Positions 34,594 through 43,886 of a stretch of DNA of 64,000 nucleotides are shown in pieces. This DNA comes from Microvirga vignae (GTDB lineage Bacteria; Pseudomonadota; Alphaproteobacteria; Rhizobiales; Beijerinckiaceae), in assembly GCF_001017175.1 (NCBI RefSeq), contig NZ_LCYG01000060.1, positions 60,629 to 124,628 on the forward strand. The letters run 5' to 3'. Position 1 is the first letter of the stretch. Every line of letters begins with the position of its first letter. The notes beneath the pieces were generated by a model. That model saw only the letters and a program-made list of their open reading frames with translations, was not told the origin of the DNA and made no database searches. The translations under genes and the position numbers were made by a program.

Positions 34594-34930
34594 CGGAGGC
34601 TCAAGGGCTATGGTTTTGACCGCGCTCCATTCTTGCTCGTCCCCGCCCTTTTGAAAAGCCACGCTCCAGAGGCCTGCGAGGTGCGTGAGGACATGACCGT
34701 TTTCGGATCAATTCCTTGGTTCTTTAAGGCGAACGATTCCATATTCAACCCGGCTCGCAACACAACGCGCATCCCAGTAATCCAGGATTTTTCTTAATCT
34801 GCCGAGACTGTCCACACGGGAGCATGCCCATTACACCATATTTTTGTTCGTTAAACAGAACTTTTCCGTTGACAAGGACGAACAGCAGCGCTTGTCTCCT
34901 GCGCATAAGACGCGATCCAAGGAGAGAACG
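34594..34930. promoter_or_regulatory. 337-base divergent intergenic region, LysR to binding protein
   Basis: No gene is seen here. The dyad GTTCGTTAAACAGAAC (34846-34861) contains a T-N11-A core compatible with a LysR box, and TTGACA at 34869-34874 could be a -35 element for the rightward gene, although no good -10 is spaced 16-18 bases from it. The stretch 34831-34870 is A/T-rich compared with its surroundings. Confidence 0.35.
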
Positions 34931-36160
34931 ATGCTTCATGGGCATCACATTGCGCTGGCCGCCGTGATTGGCGCCTTGTCCACGGGATCCCTGCTCGCCT
35001 CGGCACGGGCGGCAGAGGCAATTTCCGATGATGTGGTCAAGATCGGTGTGCTGAACGATCAATCTGGCATCTATGCGGACATGGCAGGCTCCGGCTCGAC
35101 CATCGCCGCCCGCATGGCAATCGAGGATTTCGGCGGCAAGGTGCTTGGAAAGCCCATCGAGGTCGTCGCTGGCGACCACCAGAACAAGCCGGATGTCGGA
35201 TCCGCCGTCACGAACCGCTGGATCGACGAGGAGAAGGTGGACACGATCGTCGATCTCCCGACATCCTCGGTCATGCTGGCCGTTCAGGAGATCGGGCGGC
35301 AGAAAAACCGGCTGGTCATCGCCTCGACCGGCGGCTCATCGGACTTCACGGGCAAATTCTGCTCCCCTGTCGGCATTCACTGGACCTATGACACCTATGG
35401 CCTCGCCGTCGGCACAGGGCAGCCTTTGGCAAGCCGCGGCCCCTGGTTCTTCCTGACGGCGGATTACGCCTTCGGCCATGCCCTGGAACGGGATACCGCC
35501 CAAGCCGTCACCAAGGCGGGCGGCAAGGTCGTCGGAAATGTGAGGCACCCGCAAGGCAATCACGACTTCTCCTCGTTCCTCCTCCAGGCGCAGAGCTCGG
35601 GAGCGAAGATCGTCGGCATCGCCAATTCCGGCGCCGACACGGTGAATGCGATCAAGCAGGCGCACGAGTTCGGTCTCACGGATTCCGGCGTGCAACTCGC
35701 AGGCCTCTACATGCACATCACCGACGTGCATGCGATCGGCCTGAAGCAGGCTCAAGGCCTGCTGATGACCCAGGCCTTCTACTGGGACCTGAATGACGAG
35801 ACCCGCGCCTGGTCGAAGCGCTTCTACGAGCGCCACAAGGCCATGCCGACGATGGGACAGGCCGGTGTCTACTCGTCGATCATCCATTACCTGAAAGCCA
35901 TCGAGGCTGCGGGCACGGACGAGGCGCAGGCGGTTGCGAAGAAGATGAAGGAGCTGCCGGTCAACGACTTCTTCGCCAAGAACGGCAAGGTGCGCGAGGA
36001 TGGCCGCATGGTGCACGACCTCTACGTCTTCGAGGTGAAGAAGCCCGAAGAAGCCCGCGAGCCCTGGGACTACCTGAAGCTGGTTCGCACCATCCCCGGA
36101 GACCAGGCCTTCCGCCCCCTGTCAGAGAGCGAGTGCCCACTCGTCAAGGCCGGACATTAA
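34931..36160 (+). CDS. orphan ABC transporter substrate-binding protein (branched-chain/amide type)
   Basis: From the ATG at 34931 (AAGGAGAG 4-7 bases upstream) it has 409 residues, with a signal peptide cleaved around ARA/AEA (residue 29). A type I periplasmic-binding domain follows, starting VVKIGVLNDQSGIYADMAG. No permease or ATPase is adjacent; a strong hairpin follows the stop. It may feed a HAAT transporter encoded elsewhere. The ligand is unknown. Confidence 0.88.
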   Translation: MLHGHHIALAAVIGALSTGSLLASARAAEAISDDVVKIGVLNDQSGIYADMAGSGSTIAARMAIEDFGGKVLGKPIEVVAGDHQNKPDVGSAVTNRWIDEEKVDTIVDLPTSSVMLAVQEIGRQKNRLVIASTGGSSDFTGKFCSPVGIHWTYDTYGLAVGTGQPLASRGPWFFLTADYAFGHALERDTAQAVTKAGGKVVGNVRHPQGNHDFSSFLLQAQSSGAKIVGIANSGADTVNAIKQAHEFGLTDSGVQLAGLYMHITDVHAIGLKQAQGLLMTQAFYWDLNDETRAWSKRFYERHKAMPTMGQAGVYSSIIHYLKAIEAAGTDEAQAVAKKMKELPVNDFFAKNGKVREDGRMVHDLYVFEVKKPEEAREPWDYLKLVRTIPGDQAFRPLSESECPLVKAGH

Positions 36161-36170
36161 CGACACCGGA

Positions 36171-36195
36171 CAGGGCCGCCGGACAGGCGGCCCTG
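36171..36195 (+). terminator. strong hairpin terminator after the orphan binding protein
   Basis: A perfect 10-bp stem (CAGGGCCGCC with GGCGGCCCTG) and 5-base loop starts 11 bases after the stop codon, followed by CTGCTTTA. Stability is high; the U-tract is short. Confidence 0.7.
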
Positions 36196-36202
36196 CTGCT
36201 TT

Positions 36203-36295
36203 AGAGCATTTTCCGGCGAAGTGGATCCGGTTCGCCGTCAGAAAATGCGGCAGAGCAACGAAGAGAGCCGATTCCAGGCAAGTGGAAGCGGCTCT
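36203..36295. repeat. double palindromic intergenic repeat element, copy C
   Basis: Two nested hairpins lie side by side. The first has outer arms GCATTTTC (36206-36213) and GAAAATGC (36241-36248) and inner arms GGCGAA and TTCGCC. The second has AGAGCCG (36264-36270) and CGGCTCT (36289-36295) with inner TTCCA and TGGAA. The loops hold AAGTGGATCCGG and AAGTGGAAGCGG, the same core as the elements at 27854 and 38103. Confidence 0.65.
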
Positions 36296-36441
36296 AGGCT
36301 ACCGCCTTATTGCTAAGGGATGCTCGCCGCGAACAACCGAGACGGGTGCGCGCGCATTTGATAGGCTCCAGCCCAACAGAACCATCCGACCGGGCTCGCA
36401 GCTCTCAAGGATCTTCATAAGCAGACATCAGGGGAACGCCC

Positions 36442-38076
36442 GTGGCTTCGACTGTTTACGACACGGACCTCGATAAGAATCCCGCAAACTACCAGCCGCT
36501 GACGCCGCTGACGTTTCTGGAGCGCGCCGCAAGCGTTCACCCGGACCGGACGGCCATCATTCATGGCTCCTTGAGGCGTAATTATCGCGACTTCTATGCC
36601 CGCTCCCGTCGCCTCGCCTCGGCGCTCACCCGGCACGGTATCGGTCGCGGCGATACGGTATCAGCGGTGCTTCCCAATGTGCCCGCGATGCTCGAATGCC
36701 ATTACGGCGTGCCGATGGCTGGCGCCGTGCTCAACACGCTCAATACCCGCCTCGACGCCAAGATCATCGCCTTCTCTCTCGAGCACAGTGGCGCGAAGGT
36801 TCTCATCACGGACCGTGAGTTCTCAGCAACCGTGAAGGCGGCCCTCGAACTCTCGTCCGTCAAGCCGCTCGTCATCGACTACGACGACCCGGAATTCGCC
36901 GGTTCAGGCGAGCGCTTGAGCGATCTTGAATACGAGGACTTCCTGGCCGAGGGAGATCCGGAATTCGCCTGGAGCCTGCCGGGCGATGAATGGGATGCGA
37001 TCACCCTGAACTATACGTCCGGTACGACGGGAGATCCCAAGGGCGTCGTCTATCACCATCGCGGCGCGTATTTGCTGGCGATGGGGAACATCATCACCGG
37101 CGGAATGGGACAGCACCCGGTCTATCTGTGGACGCTTCCCATGTTCCACTGCAACGGCTGGTGCTTTCCCTGGTCGCTCTCGATCGTCGCCGGCACCCAT
37201 GTGTGCCTGCGTGCCGTTCGCGCGAAGCCCATGTACGATGCCCTAGCGGATTATAAGGTTACCCATCTCTGCGGTGCGCCCATCGTCATGTCGACGCTGC
37301 TGAACGCACCTGCAGCCGAAAAGCGCAAGTTCCCGCAAACGGTCCGCTTCATGACGGCGGCCGCTCCCCCGCCGGAGGCCGTGCTGGCGGCCATGAAGGA
37401 AGCGGGCTTCGACGTCACGCATCTCTACGGACTGACGGAAGTCTATGGTCCCGCCGTCGTCAACGAGTGGCATGAGGATTGGGACAAGCTGTCGCCAGCG
37501 GAATATGCCGCGAAGAAAGCGCGCCAGGGTGTGCGTTATCCCGTTCTGGAAGCGCTCGACGTGCTCGACCCAGACACGATGCAGCCCGTGCCTGCCGACG
37601 GAAAGACGCTCGGCGAGGTCATGTTCCGCGGCAATGTCGTCATGAAAGGCTACCTGAAGAACCCGAGCGCGACCGAGGAGGCCTTCGCGGGCGGCTGGTT
37701 TCATTCGGGCGATCTCGGCGTGAAATATCCCGACGGCTATATCCAGCTGAAGGACCGCTCGAAGGACATCATCATCTCCGGCGGCGAGAACATCTCCTCC
37801 ATCGAGGTGGAGGATGCAATCTACAAGCATCCTGCGGTTCAGACAGTTGCCGTCGTCGCGATGCCGGACGAGAAATGGGGCGAGACCCCTTGCGCCTTCG
37901 TGGAGCTGAAGCCCGATCAATCCGTGACGGCGGAGGAGATCATCGCCTGGTGCAAGCAGCACCTCGCCTCGTTCAAATGCCCGCGCACGGTGATCTTCAC
38001 CGAGTTGCCGAAGACTTCAACCGGCAAGATCCAGAAATTCCAGCTGCGTGAGATGGCGCGCGCCCATGCAAGTTAG
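36442..38076 (+). CDS. acyl-CoA synthetase (AMP-binding, medium-chain/DmdB-like)
   Basis: A 544-residue adenylate-forming enzyme. Motif A3 is YTSGTTGDPKG (about residue 190), A5 is YGLTEVYGP, A7 and A8 are WFHSGDLGVKYPDGYIQLKDRSKDIII, and the C-terminal catalytic Lys is in TSTGKIQKF (A10). Length and motifs fit medium-chain fatty-acyl or 3-methylmercaptopropionyl-CoA ligases; the acid cannot be determined. It converges on the crotonase gene with a repeat element between. It could activate an organic acid for beta-oxidation. Confidence 0.9.
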   Translation: MASTVYDTDLDKNPANYQPLTPLTFLERAASVHPDRTAIIHGSLRRNYRDFYARSRRLASALTRHGIGRGDTVSAVLPNVPAMLECHYGVPMAGAVLNTLNTRLDAKIIAFSLEHSGAKVLITDREFSATVKAALELSSVKPLVIDYDDPEFAGSGERLSDLEYEDFLAEGDPEFAWSLPGDEWDAITLNYTSGTTGDPKGVVYHHRGAYLLAMGNIITGGMGQHPVYLWTLPMFHCNGWCFPWSLSIVAGTHVCLRAVRAKPMYDALADYKVTHLCGAPIVMSTLLNAPAAEKRKFPQTVRFMTAAAPPPEAVLAAMKEAGFDVTHLYGLTEVYGPAVVNEWHEDWDKLSPAEYAAKKARQGVRYPVLEALDVLDPDTMQPVPADGKTLGEVMFRGNVVMKGYLKNPSATEEAFAGGWFHSGDLGVKYPDGYIQLKDRSKDIIISGGENISSIEVEDAIYKHPAVQTVAVVAMPDEKWGETPCAFVELKPDQSVTAEEIIAWCKQHLASFKCPRTVIFTELPKTSTGKIQKFQLREMARAHAS

Positions 38077-38102
38077 GCGTGAAGGGTGTGGCCTCAGAGG
38101 AT

Positions 38103-38157
38103 GAGCATCGGAGTGATCCCCAAAGTGCAAGTCCACTTTTCTCGTCCGATGCTCTAG
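38103..38157. repeat. palindromic intergenic repeat element, copy B
   Basis: A 10-bp stem GAGCATCGGA (38103-38112) and TCCGATGCTC (38145-38154) encloses CAAGTCCACTTTT. The last 30 bases match 27964-27993 with two differences. The element's end supplies the TAG stop codon of the adjacent minus-strand crotonase gene. It lies between convergent genes and may terminate both. Confidence 0.75.
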
Positions 38158-38954
38158 CGCCCCTTCCACACGGGCTTGCGTTTTTCGATGAAAGCATCGA
38201 TGCCTTCCGCAGCATCCTCGGCCATCATGTTGCAGGCCATCACTTGGCCTGCATAGGCATAGGCGTCTTCGAGGCTCATGCTGCGCTGGCGGCCGAACAT
38301 GGCCTTTCCGGTGCGGATCGCCACGGGGCTCTTGGAGCAGATCGCGGATGTCAGCTCGGCCACGGCCGCATCGAACTCGGAATCTGGCGCCACACGGTTG
38401 ATCAAGCCGCAGGACAGCGCCTCGGCTGCCGAAATGAAGCGTCCCGTCACGAGCATCTCGAAAGCCTGCTTCGGCGCGACATTGCGCGACAGGGCCACCG
38501 CCGGCGTGGAGCAGAAAAGGCCGACATTGATGCCGGAGACGGCAAAGGTGGCACTCTCGGCCGCAACCGCGAGATCGCAGGACGCGACCAGCTGGCATCC
38601 CGCAGCCGTCGCCATGCCATGCACGCGGGCGATCACCGGAACCGGCAGGTTCACGATGCTCTGCATGACCCGGCCGCACCGCTGGAACAGATCCTCGTAG
38701 TATTCCTGGCGCGGATTGGAGCGCATCTGCTTGAGGTCGTGTCCCGCGCAGAAGGCCTTGCCTGCGGCAGCAATCACCACGCAGCGCACACTCTCATCGA
38801 CGGCAAGCTCATCCAGGCTTTGCTGCAGCGCCTGAAGCATCTCCTCCGACAGCGCATTGTACTGGCCGGGCCGGTTCAGGGTCAGGGTCGCGACCCCTTC
38901 CCGATCCTCGCGGATCAGAATGGGCTCTTCAGGGATATTCTGCTGCGCACTCAT
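38154..38954 (-). CDS. enoyl-CoA hydratase/isomerase family protein, ECHDC3-like
   Basis: From the ATG at 38954 (MSAQQNIPEEP) it has 266 residues and the crotonase fold (FCAGHDLKQM, HGMATAAGCQLVASCDLAVA). Upstream open codons only mirror the neighbouring gene. Both glutamates that catalyse hydration are missing: Gln replaces the first (GCQLVA) and Ser-Gly the second (FAVSGINVG). The HGMATAAGCQLVASCDL block is characteristic of the ECHDC3 branch. True hydratase activity is therefore doubtful. It is divergent from the AhpD-like gene. Confidence 0.87.
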   Translation of the reverse strand: MSAQQNIPEEPILIREDREGVATLTLNRPGQYNALSEEMLQALQQSLDELAVDESVRCVVIAAAGKAFCAGHDLKQMRSNPRQEYYEDLFQRCGRVMQSIVNLPVPVIARVHGMATAAGCQLVASCDLAVAAESATFAVSGINVGLFCSTPAVALSRNVAPKQAFEMLVTGRFISAAEALSCGLINRVAPDSEFDAAVAELTSAICSKSPVAIRTGKAMFGRQRSMSLEDAYAYAGQVMACNMMAEDAAEGIDAFIEKRKPVWKGR

Positions 38955-39077
38955 GATTGTCTCTCCTGGCTCCGAATTTAAGCACGTTGTCCGCCTGAGC
39001 CAAGCCGAATAAGCTGAGGTCAAACAAGTCGCTCGGCCTATGCTACACCGCGGCGACATAGCAGGAAGGGAACCCCC

Positions 39078-39650
39078 ATGAGCAAGGCGCCAATCAGCCG
39101 CTTCCCAACGCCGGAGATCGCCGATCTGCCGGAGGATATCCGGGCGCGCATCCTGGCCGTGCAGGAAAAGTCTGGCTTCGTCCCGAACGTCTTCCTGGTC
39201 CTTGCCCGGCGCCCCGACGAGTTTCGCGCCTTCTTCGCCTATCACGATGCTCTCATGGACAAACCGGGGAACCTCACCAAGGCCGAGCGTGAGATGATCG
39301 TGGTGGCGACGAGCAATGCCAACCAGTGCCAGTATTGCGTCGTCGCCCACGGGGCGATCCTGCGCATTCGGGCCAAAGATCCGCTGATTGCGGATCAGGT
39401 TGCGGTCAATTATCGGAAAGCCGACATCATGGATCGGCAGAAGGCCATGCTCGATTTCGCCATGAAGGTGGCTTTCGAGGCCTATGCGGTTGACGATGCC
39501 GACCTCGAAGCGTTGAGCGCTCAAGGATTCAGCGAGGACGACGCCTGGGACATCGCCGCCATCGCCGCCTTCTTCGGCATGTCGAACCGCCTCGCCAACG
39601 TCGCCAACATGCGCCCCAACGACGAGTTCTACATGATGGGCAGGACTTGA
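39078..39650 (+). CDS. AhpD-like peroxidase-related protein
   Basis: A 190-residue member of the carboxymuconolactone decarboxylase/AhpD superfamily (peroxidase-related, about 180-190 residues). The redox CxxC is visible as QCQYCVVAHG near residue 90, with the proton-relay His two residues later. It likely reduces peroxides with a lipoyl or thiol partner. It is divergent from the crotonase gene across 123 bases that may hold both promoters. Confidence 0.87.
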   Translation: MSKAPISRFPTPEIADLPEDIRARILAVQEKSGFVPNVFLVLARRPDEFRAFFAYHDALMDKPGNLTKAEREMIVVATSNANQCQYCVVAHGAILRIRAKDPLIADQVAVNYRKADIMDRQKAMLDFAMKVAFEAYAVDDADLEALSAQGFSEDDAWDIAAIAAFFGMSNRLANVANMRPNDEFYMMGRT

Positions 39651-39665
39651 GCGGTCACGCCCCTC

Positions 39666-40802
39666 TCACATTCGTCCATTCTCTTGGCTCGTCGCATCCA
39701 TGAGCACCTTGATGCTCTCCAGAGAGTTCGCGACAGCGATGGCCGTGTCCCATTCCTCGAGGCGGTAGCGGTGCGTGACGATGCCCTTTGAGGTCACCAG
39801 ACCCCGCGACAGCAGATTGATGGCAATGGGATAGCAATAAGGCGCAAGGTGAGCGCCACGGATATCGAGCTCCTTGCGGTCGCCGATGATCGACCAGTCG
39901 ACCGTCGTCGGCGCTCCGAAGACCGAGAACTCCACAAAACGACCGAGCTTGCGAATGAGATTGAGGCCTTGCTCGACACCGCTCGGTGAACCCGTCGCCT
40001 CGATATAGACATCGCACCCATATCCATCGGTCAGAGACCGCACGACAGTCAATGCATCCTGCTCGCGAGGATTGATGACGACATCCGCCCCGAAGGTCTT
40101 CGCGAGCTGCAGCCGCTCGTCGACCATGTCGATGGCGATGAGCAGTTTCGGTGTCTTGAGCTTCGTCACCTGAACCATCATGAGGCCGATCGGCCCGGCG
40201 CCGGCAATCACCACCACGTCGTCGAGCTGGATGTCGCCGCGATTGACCGTGTGAATGGCGCAGGCCAGAGGCTCGATGATCGCGGCATCGTTCGCGGAGA
40301 TCCCCTCGTCGATCTTGTGCACGCGCGCCGTGCGTGGAATGCGCATGTACTCCGCCATCCCGCCATCGGCCACCACGCGCTGGAAGCCGAAGATGTTATG
40401 GACCTCGCACATCCAATACTGCCCCGACCGGCAGAACCGGCATTGATCGCAAGGGACGATCTGTTCTGCGATCACGCGCTCACCGATGCCGACGCCGAAA
40501 TGCTCTGCTGCTCCCGGCCCCAGCTCATCGACCACACCATAGAATTCATGCCCTGGGATCACCGGCGGCTTCACGTAGGGATTGTCTCCACCCCAGAACA
40601 TTTTCGCGCCCGACCAGCATTTGCAATCGCTCGCACAAATGCCGCAAGCCGCGATACGAAGGACCATCTCGCGCTCCTCCGGCACCGGCCGGTCCACCTG
40701 CTGGACGCGGTAATCCTCGGGGCCATGGCAGACGATCGCCGTCATCTTCCTGTTGGACTGCTCCCGCAGTCCGACTGGAGTATCCCCTTCATTCAATGCC
40801 AT
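39666..40802 (-). CDS. zinc-dependent alcohol dehydrogenase, erythritol/L-threitol dehydrogenase type
   Basis: A 378-residue MDR-superfamily enzyme. Catalytic zinc ligands are in CGICASD and GHEFYG; the structural zinc cysteines are intact (CDQCRFCRSGQYWMC). The Rossmann motif GAGPIG is followed by the family-typical YMRIPRTARVHK. A GGAG motif lies 9 bases before the ATG. The pattern fits erythritol/L-threitol dehydrogenases, which oxidise tetritols to ketotetroses with NAD. It is the last gene of the polyol operon, 33 bases after xylB. Confidence 0.8.
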   Translation of the reverse strand: MALNEGDTPVGLREQSNRKMTAIVCHGPEDYRVQQVDRPVPEEREMVLRIAACGICASDCKCWSGAKMFWGGDNPYVKPPVIPGHEFYGVVDELGPGAAEHFGVGIGERVIAEQIVPCDQCRFCRSGQYWMCEVHNIFGFQRVVADGGMAEYMRIPRTARVHKIDEGISANDAAIIEPLACAIHTVNRGDIQLDDVVVIAGAGPIGLMMVQVTKLKTPKLLIAIDMVDERLQLAKTFGADVVINPREQDALTVVRSLTDGYGCDVYIEATGSPSGVEQGLNLIRKLGRFVEFSVFGAPTTVDWSIIGDRKELDIRGAHLAPYCYPIAINLLSRGLVTSKGIVTHRYRLEEWDTAIAVANSLESIKVLMDATSQENGRM

Positions 40803-40835
40803 CTTTGGGTCTCCTGCCTTCCGTATGAATGCTGC

Positions 40836-42305
40836 TCACGACACTGAATCCGCAAAAGTCGATTTCAGGTCGGAATACAAGCGGCGATACAAGGCACGTC
40901 GGGGCTCGAGCGACTCCATCAACGCAGCTTCCGGTTCGATGACATGAGAAACCGGCGGCGGAGGACAGGCCTCGTCGAGGCTCGCTCCCGCGGCAGCGAT
41001 CATCGCCAACCGGGCTGCGCCCAACGCCGGCCCCACCTCGCCTCCCCGATGATAGGTGAGAGGCCGCTGAAGTGCGGCTGCCAGAATCCGCCCCCACAGT
41101 TTCGAGCGTGCTCCACCGCCGATGACGGAAAGACCGCCGATCGTCCCGCCACGGGCTTGCAAAGCGTCCAGTCCATCCGCCAGCGCGAAAGCCACCCCTT
41201 CAAGCGCGGCCCGGCCCAGATCCGCCCGCGTCGTCGTACCATCGAGTCCGAAGATGACGCCCGCAGCAGTGGGGTCATTGTGAGGCGTCCGTTCGCCGCT
41301 TAGATACGGCAGAAAGACGAGGCGGCTTTGGGTCGGAAGACCTGCCGCTTCCGTCTCAGTGAGAAGCGACGCTTCGTCGGCGGCACCCGCAAGGCGGGCG
41401 GCAAACGACAGGGTGGCCGCCGCGGACAAGATCACCGCCATCCGGTGCCACATGCCTGGAATGCAGTGACAGAACGCATGAACCGCCCGCTCCGGGTCCT
41501 TCTTCAAGGTCGCGTCGGCAACGAAGATCACACCTGATGTGCCGAGCGACACGAAAGCCATTCCAGGATCGACGACACCGATGCCGGCGGCTCCCGCCGC
41601 GTTGTCGCCGCCGCCTCCCGCGACCGGAATACCGGGACGGAGTCCGAGTGCCGCAGCCGCTTCGACAGAGAGAACACCTGACACTTCGGTGCCCTCGACG
41701 AGACGCGGCATATGCCGCTCGCTGAGGCCCGTCGCTTCGAGCATCGCCGGCGACCATTGCCGCTTGCCGACATCGAGCCAGAGAGTGCCGGCCGCGTCGG
41801 ACATGTCGCTGACTGCTTCCCCCGTCAGCTTCAGGCGGATCCAGTCTTTCGGAAGCAGCACCCGCGCCGTGCGCGCGAAGATGTCCGGTTCGTTCTTCAC
41901 CACCCAGATGAGCTTCGGCGCGGTGAATCCGGGCATTGCCAGATTGCCGGTGATCTCCCGGCTTGCCGGCTCACGCTGTTCGAGTTCCCTGCACTCCGCT
42001 CCGGCACGCCCGTCGTTCCACAGAATCGCGGGACGAAGAACCTGATCGTTGGAATCGAGCAGAACAGCGCCGTGCATCTGTCCGGACAGGCCAATGCCTG
42101 CCACGGCATCGAGGGATCGGCGACTTTCCAGGTGTCTGACGGCGGCCTGCGTCGCATCCCACCATCGTTCAGGATCCTGTTCCGACCAGAGCGGCCGTGG
42201 CCGCGACAATGTGAGCGGCACCGCCGCTTCGTCGACAAGCGTGCCCGCCTCATCGATGAGGATGACCTTGACGCTGGAGGTGCCTAAATCAATTCCCATA
42301 TACAT
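40836..42305 (-). CDS. xylB: xylulokinase, copy 1
   Basis: A 489-residue FGGY-family sugar kinase. It shows the N-terminal phosphate loop GIDLGTSSVK, WSEQDPERWW, LSGQMHGAV, the catalytic Asp region SGERTPHND, and GGGARSKLW. It phosphorylates D-xylulose, the product of xylitol or D-arabitol oxidation by dehydrogenases of the same operon. It lies 45 bases after the mannitol dehydrogenase gene. A paralogue lies at 53503-54987. Confidence 0.92.
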   Translation of the reverse strand: MYMGIDLGTSSVKVILIDEAGTLVDEAAVPLTLSRPRPLWSEQDPERWWDATQAAVRHLESRRSLDAVAGIGLSGQMHGAVLLDSNDQVLRPAILWNDGRAGAECRELEQREPASREITGNLAMPGFTAPKLIWVVKNEPDIFARTARVLLPKDWIRLKLTGEAVSDMSDAAGTLWLDVGKRQWSPAMLEATGLSERHMPRLVEGTEVSGVLSVEAAAALGLRPGIPVAGGGGDNAAGAAGIGVVDPGMAFVSLGTSGVIFVADATLKKDPERAVHAFCHCIPGMWHRMAVILSAAATLSFAARLAGAADEASLLTETEAAGLPTQSRLVFLPYLSGERTPHNDPTAAGVIFGLDGTTTRADLGRAALEGVAFALADGLDALQARGGTIGGLSVIGGGARSKLWGRILAAALQRPLTYHRGGEVGPALGAARLAMIAAAGASLDEACPPPPVSHVIEPEAALMESLEPRRALYRRLYSDLKSTFADSVS

Positions 42306-42350
42306 CGGCGACTGTCTCCGTCAGATCACCCTTGACTTTAGGCGCTCGCA

Positions 42351-43835
42351 CTAGGCGAAATTGCCACCCAGGTAGCGCTGCAGCGTGACGCGCGTGCCAT
42401 CCCGCCAAAGAGAATTGAGCGCGGTTTCGAACCGTGAACGGAACTGGGGTGCCTCGGCGAGGTCGCCAAAGATATCGCGTAAGGCAAGGAAGGCCCCCGG
42501 ATCATCCTTCGCCGCGAGAGCGGCAGGTGTCAGTCGTGCGGCGTTCGGGTCGTTGAGTGCAATCGGCTCACCCGCATCGGTGGTTCCCACGCAGTAGCGG
42601 CACCAGAGGGCCGATTCCAGGGCAAGCCCCGTCACGTCAGCTCCTGCCTTCAGCCGTTCATGGGTCGAGGGCAGGATGAATTTCGGTTGCCGGTTCGATC
42701 CGTCCTGCGCCAGACGGGGAATCGTGTCGCCGACATCGGGATTGGCGAAGCGGCTGGCGATGAGCTGGTAGTATTCGGCCAGATCGACGCCGGGGACCGA
42801 CGGCACATGGGGAATGATCTCTTCCGTCTCCAGCTTGTCGAGGAATCCGCGCACGAGAGGATCCGCCATGGCATCATGGACGAAGTGGATTCCGAGCAAG
42901 CCCGCAGGATAGGCGATCGCCGCATGTCCGCCGTTGAGAATGCGCAGCTTCATCAGCTCGAACGCGGCGACATGAGGCGTGAAGGTTACGCCCACCTCCT
43001 CCAGCACCGGCCGACCCGTGGGGAAATGGTCTTCGAGCACCCACTGCCGGAAAGGCTCGCAGAAGACAGGCCAGTTGTCCTCGATGCCGAACCGCTCCTC
43101 GAGAATGGCGCGCTCCCGGTCGGTCGTGGCCGGGGTGATGCGGTCGACCATGCTGTTGGGGAACGCCACCTCCTCGCGCACGAAAGTCGCGAGCGAAGGA
43201 TCGATCAGATCGGCAAGGCCTGCAACCGCATCCATGGTCACCCGACCGTTGTGAGGAATGTTGTCGCACGACATAATCGTGAAAGGAGCGATATTCCGCT
43301 CGCGGCGTCGCTTCAGAGCAGCCACCAGAACTCCGAACACACCCTTGGGCGCATCGACATGCGAGGCGTCGTAGCGGATTTCCGGATGTTCCGGATTGAA
43401 AGCGCCGGTCGCCGGATCGATGCAATAGCCGCCCTCGGTGACGGTCAGCGACACGATCCTGATGGATGGATGGTCAAGCGCATCGACGATGGCCCGGCTG
43501 TCCTCCCCGACGGGCACAAAACCGATCATGGAACCGGTGACGCGGGCACGGTTGGCTCCCGGTTCCAACTCGACCACTGTGGTGAGCCAATCCTGTGGCT
43601 CGAGAGCATGCCGCATCGCGGCATCGCCCGCGCGCACGCCCGCGCCGATGATCGCCCAGTCCAGATCCCTGCCGTTGTTGAACAGGTCATCCAGGTAGAC
43701 CGCCTGATGGGCGCGATGAAAGTTCCCGACGCCGATGTGGAGAAGCCCCGCGCGCAACGCCTCCCGCGCATAGCGCGGCCGGGCAACCGCTTCGGGAAGA
43801 GAGGCAAGACGAGCGAGGGAGAGAGGTTGAGCCAT
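42351..43835 (-). CDS. mannitol/D-arabinitol 2-dehydrogenase family protein
   Basis: A 494-residue polyol-specific long-chain dehydrogenase. The nucleotide-binding GVGNFHRAHQ lies near residue 36. The catalytic Lys signature KLRILNGGHAAIAY (about 300) is intact, and the C-terminal substrate domain is complete. Members oxidise D-mannitol to fructose or D-arabinitol to xylulose with NAD. Context with xylB and the polyol importer supports either. Confidence 0.92.
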   Translation of the reverse strand: MAQPLSLARLASLPEAVARPRYAREALRAGLLHIGVGNFHRAHQAVYLDDLFNNGRDLDWAIIGAGVRAGDAAMRHALEPQDWLTTVVELEPGANRARVTGSMIGFVPVGEDSRAIVDALDHPSIRIVSLTVTEGGYCIDPATGAFNPEHPEIRYDASHVDAPKGVFGVLVAALKRRRERNIAPFTIMSCDNIPHNGRVTMDAVAGLADLIDPSLATFVREEVAFPNSMVDRITPATTDRERAILEERFGIEDNWPVFCEPFRQWVLEDHFPTGRPVLEEVGVTFTPHVAAFELMKLRILNGGHAAIAYPAGLLGIHFVHDAMADPLVRGFLDKLETEEIIPHVPSVPGVDLAEYYQLIASRFANPDVGDTIPRLAQDGSNRQPKFILPSTHERLKAGADVTGLALESALWCRYCVGTTDAGEPIALNDPNAARLTPAALAAKDDPGAFLALRDIFGDLAEAPQFRSRFETALNSLWRDGTRVTLQRYLGGNFA

Positions 43836-43886
43836 CTGACCTGAACCTATCGTTTAACCTTCGGATATCAGCACGCGGGACCCAGA

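Noticed and set aside
38955..39524. Upstream extension of the crotonase frame
   Set aside because: It is antisense to the AhpD-like gene and shows no homology-like content; the ATG at 38954 fits the family start.
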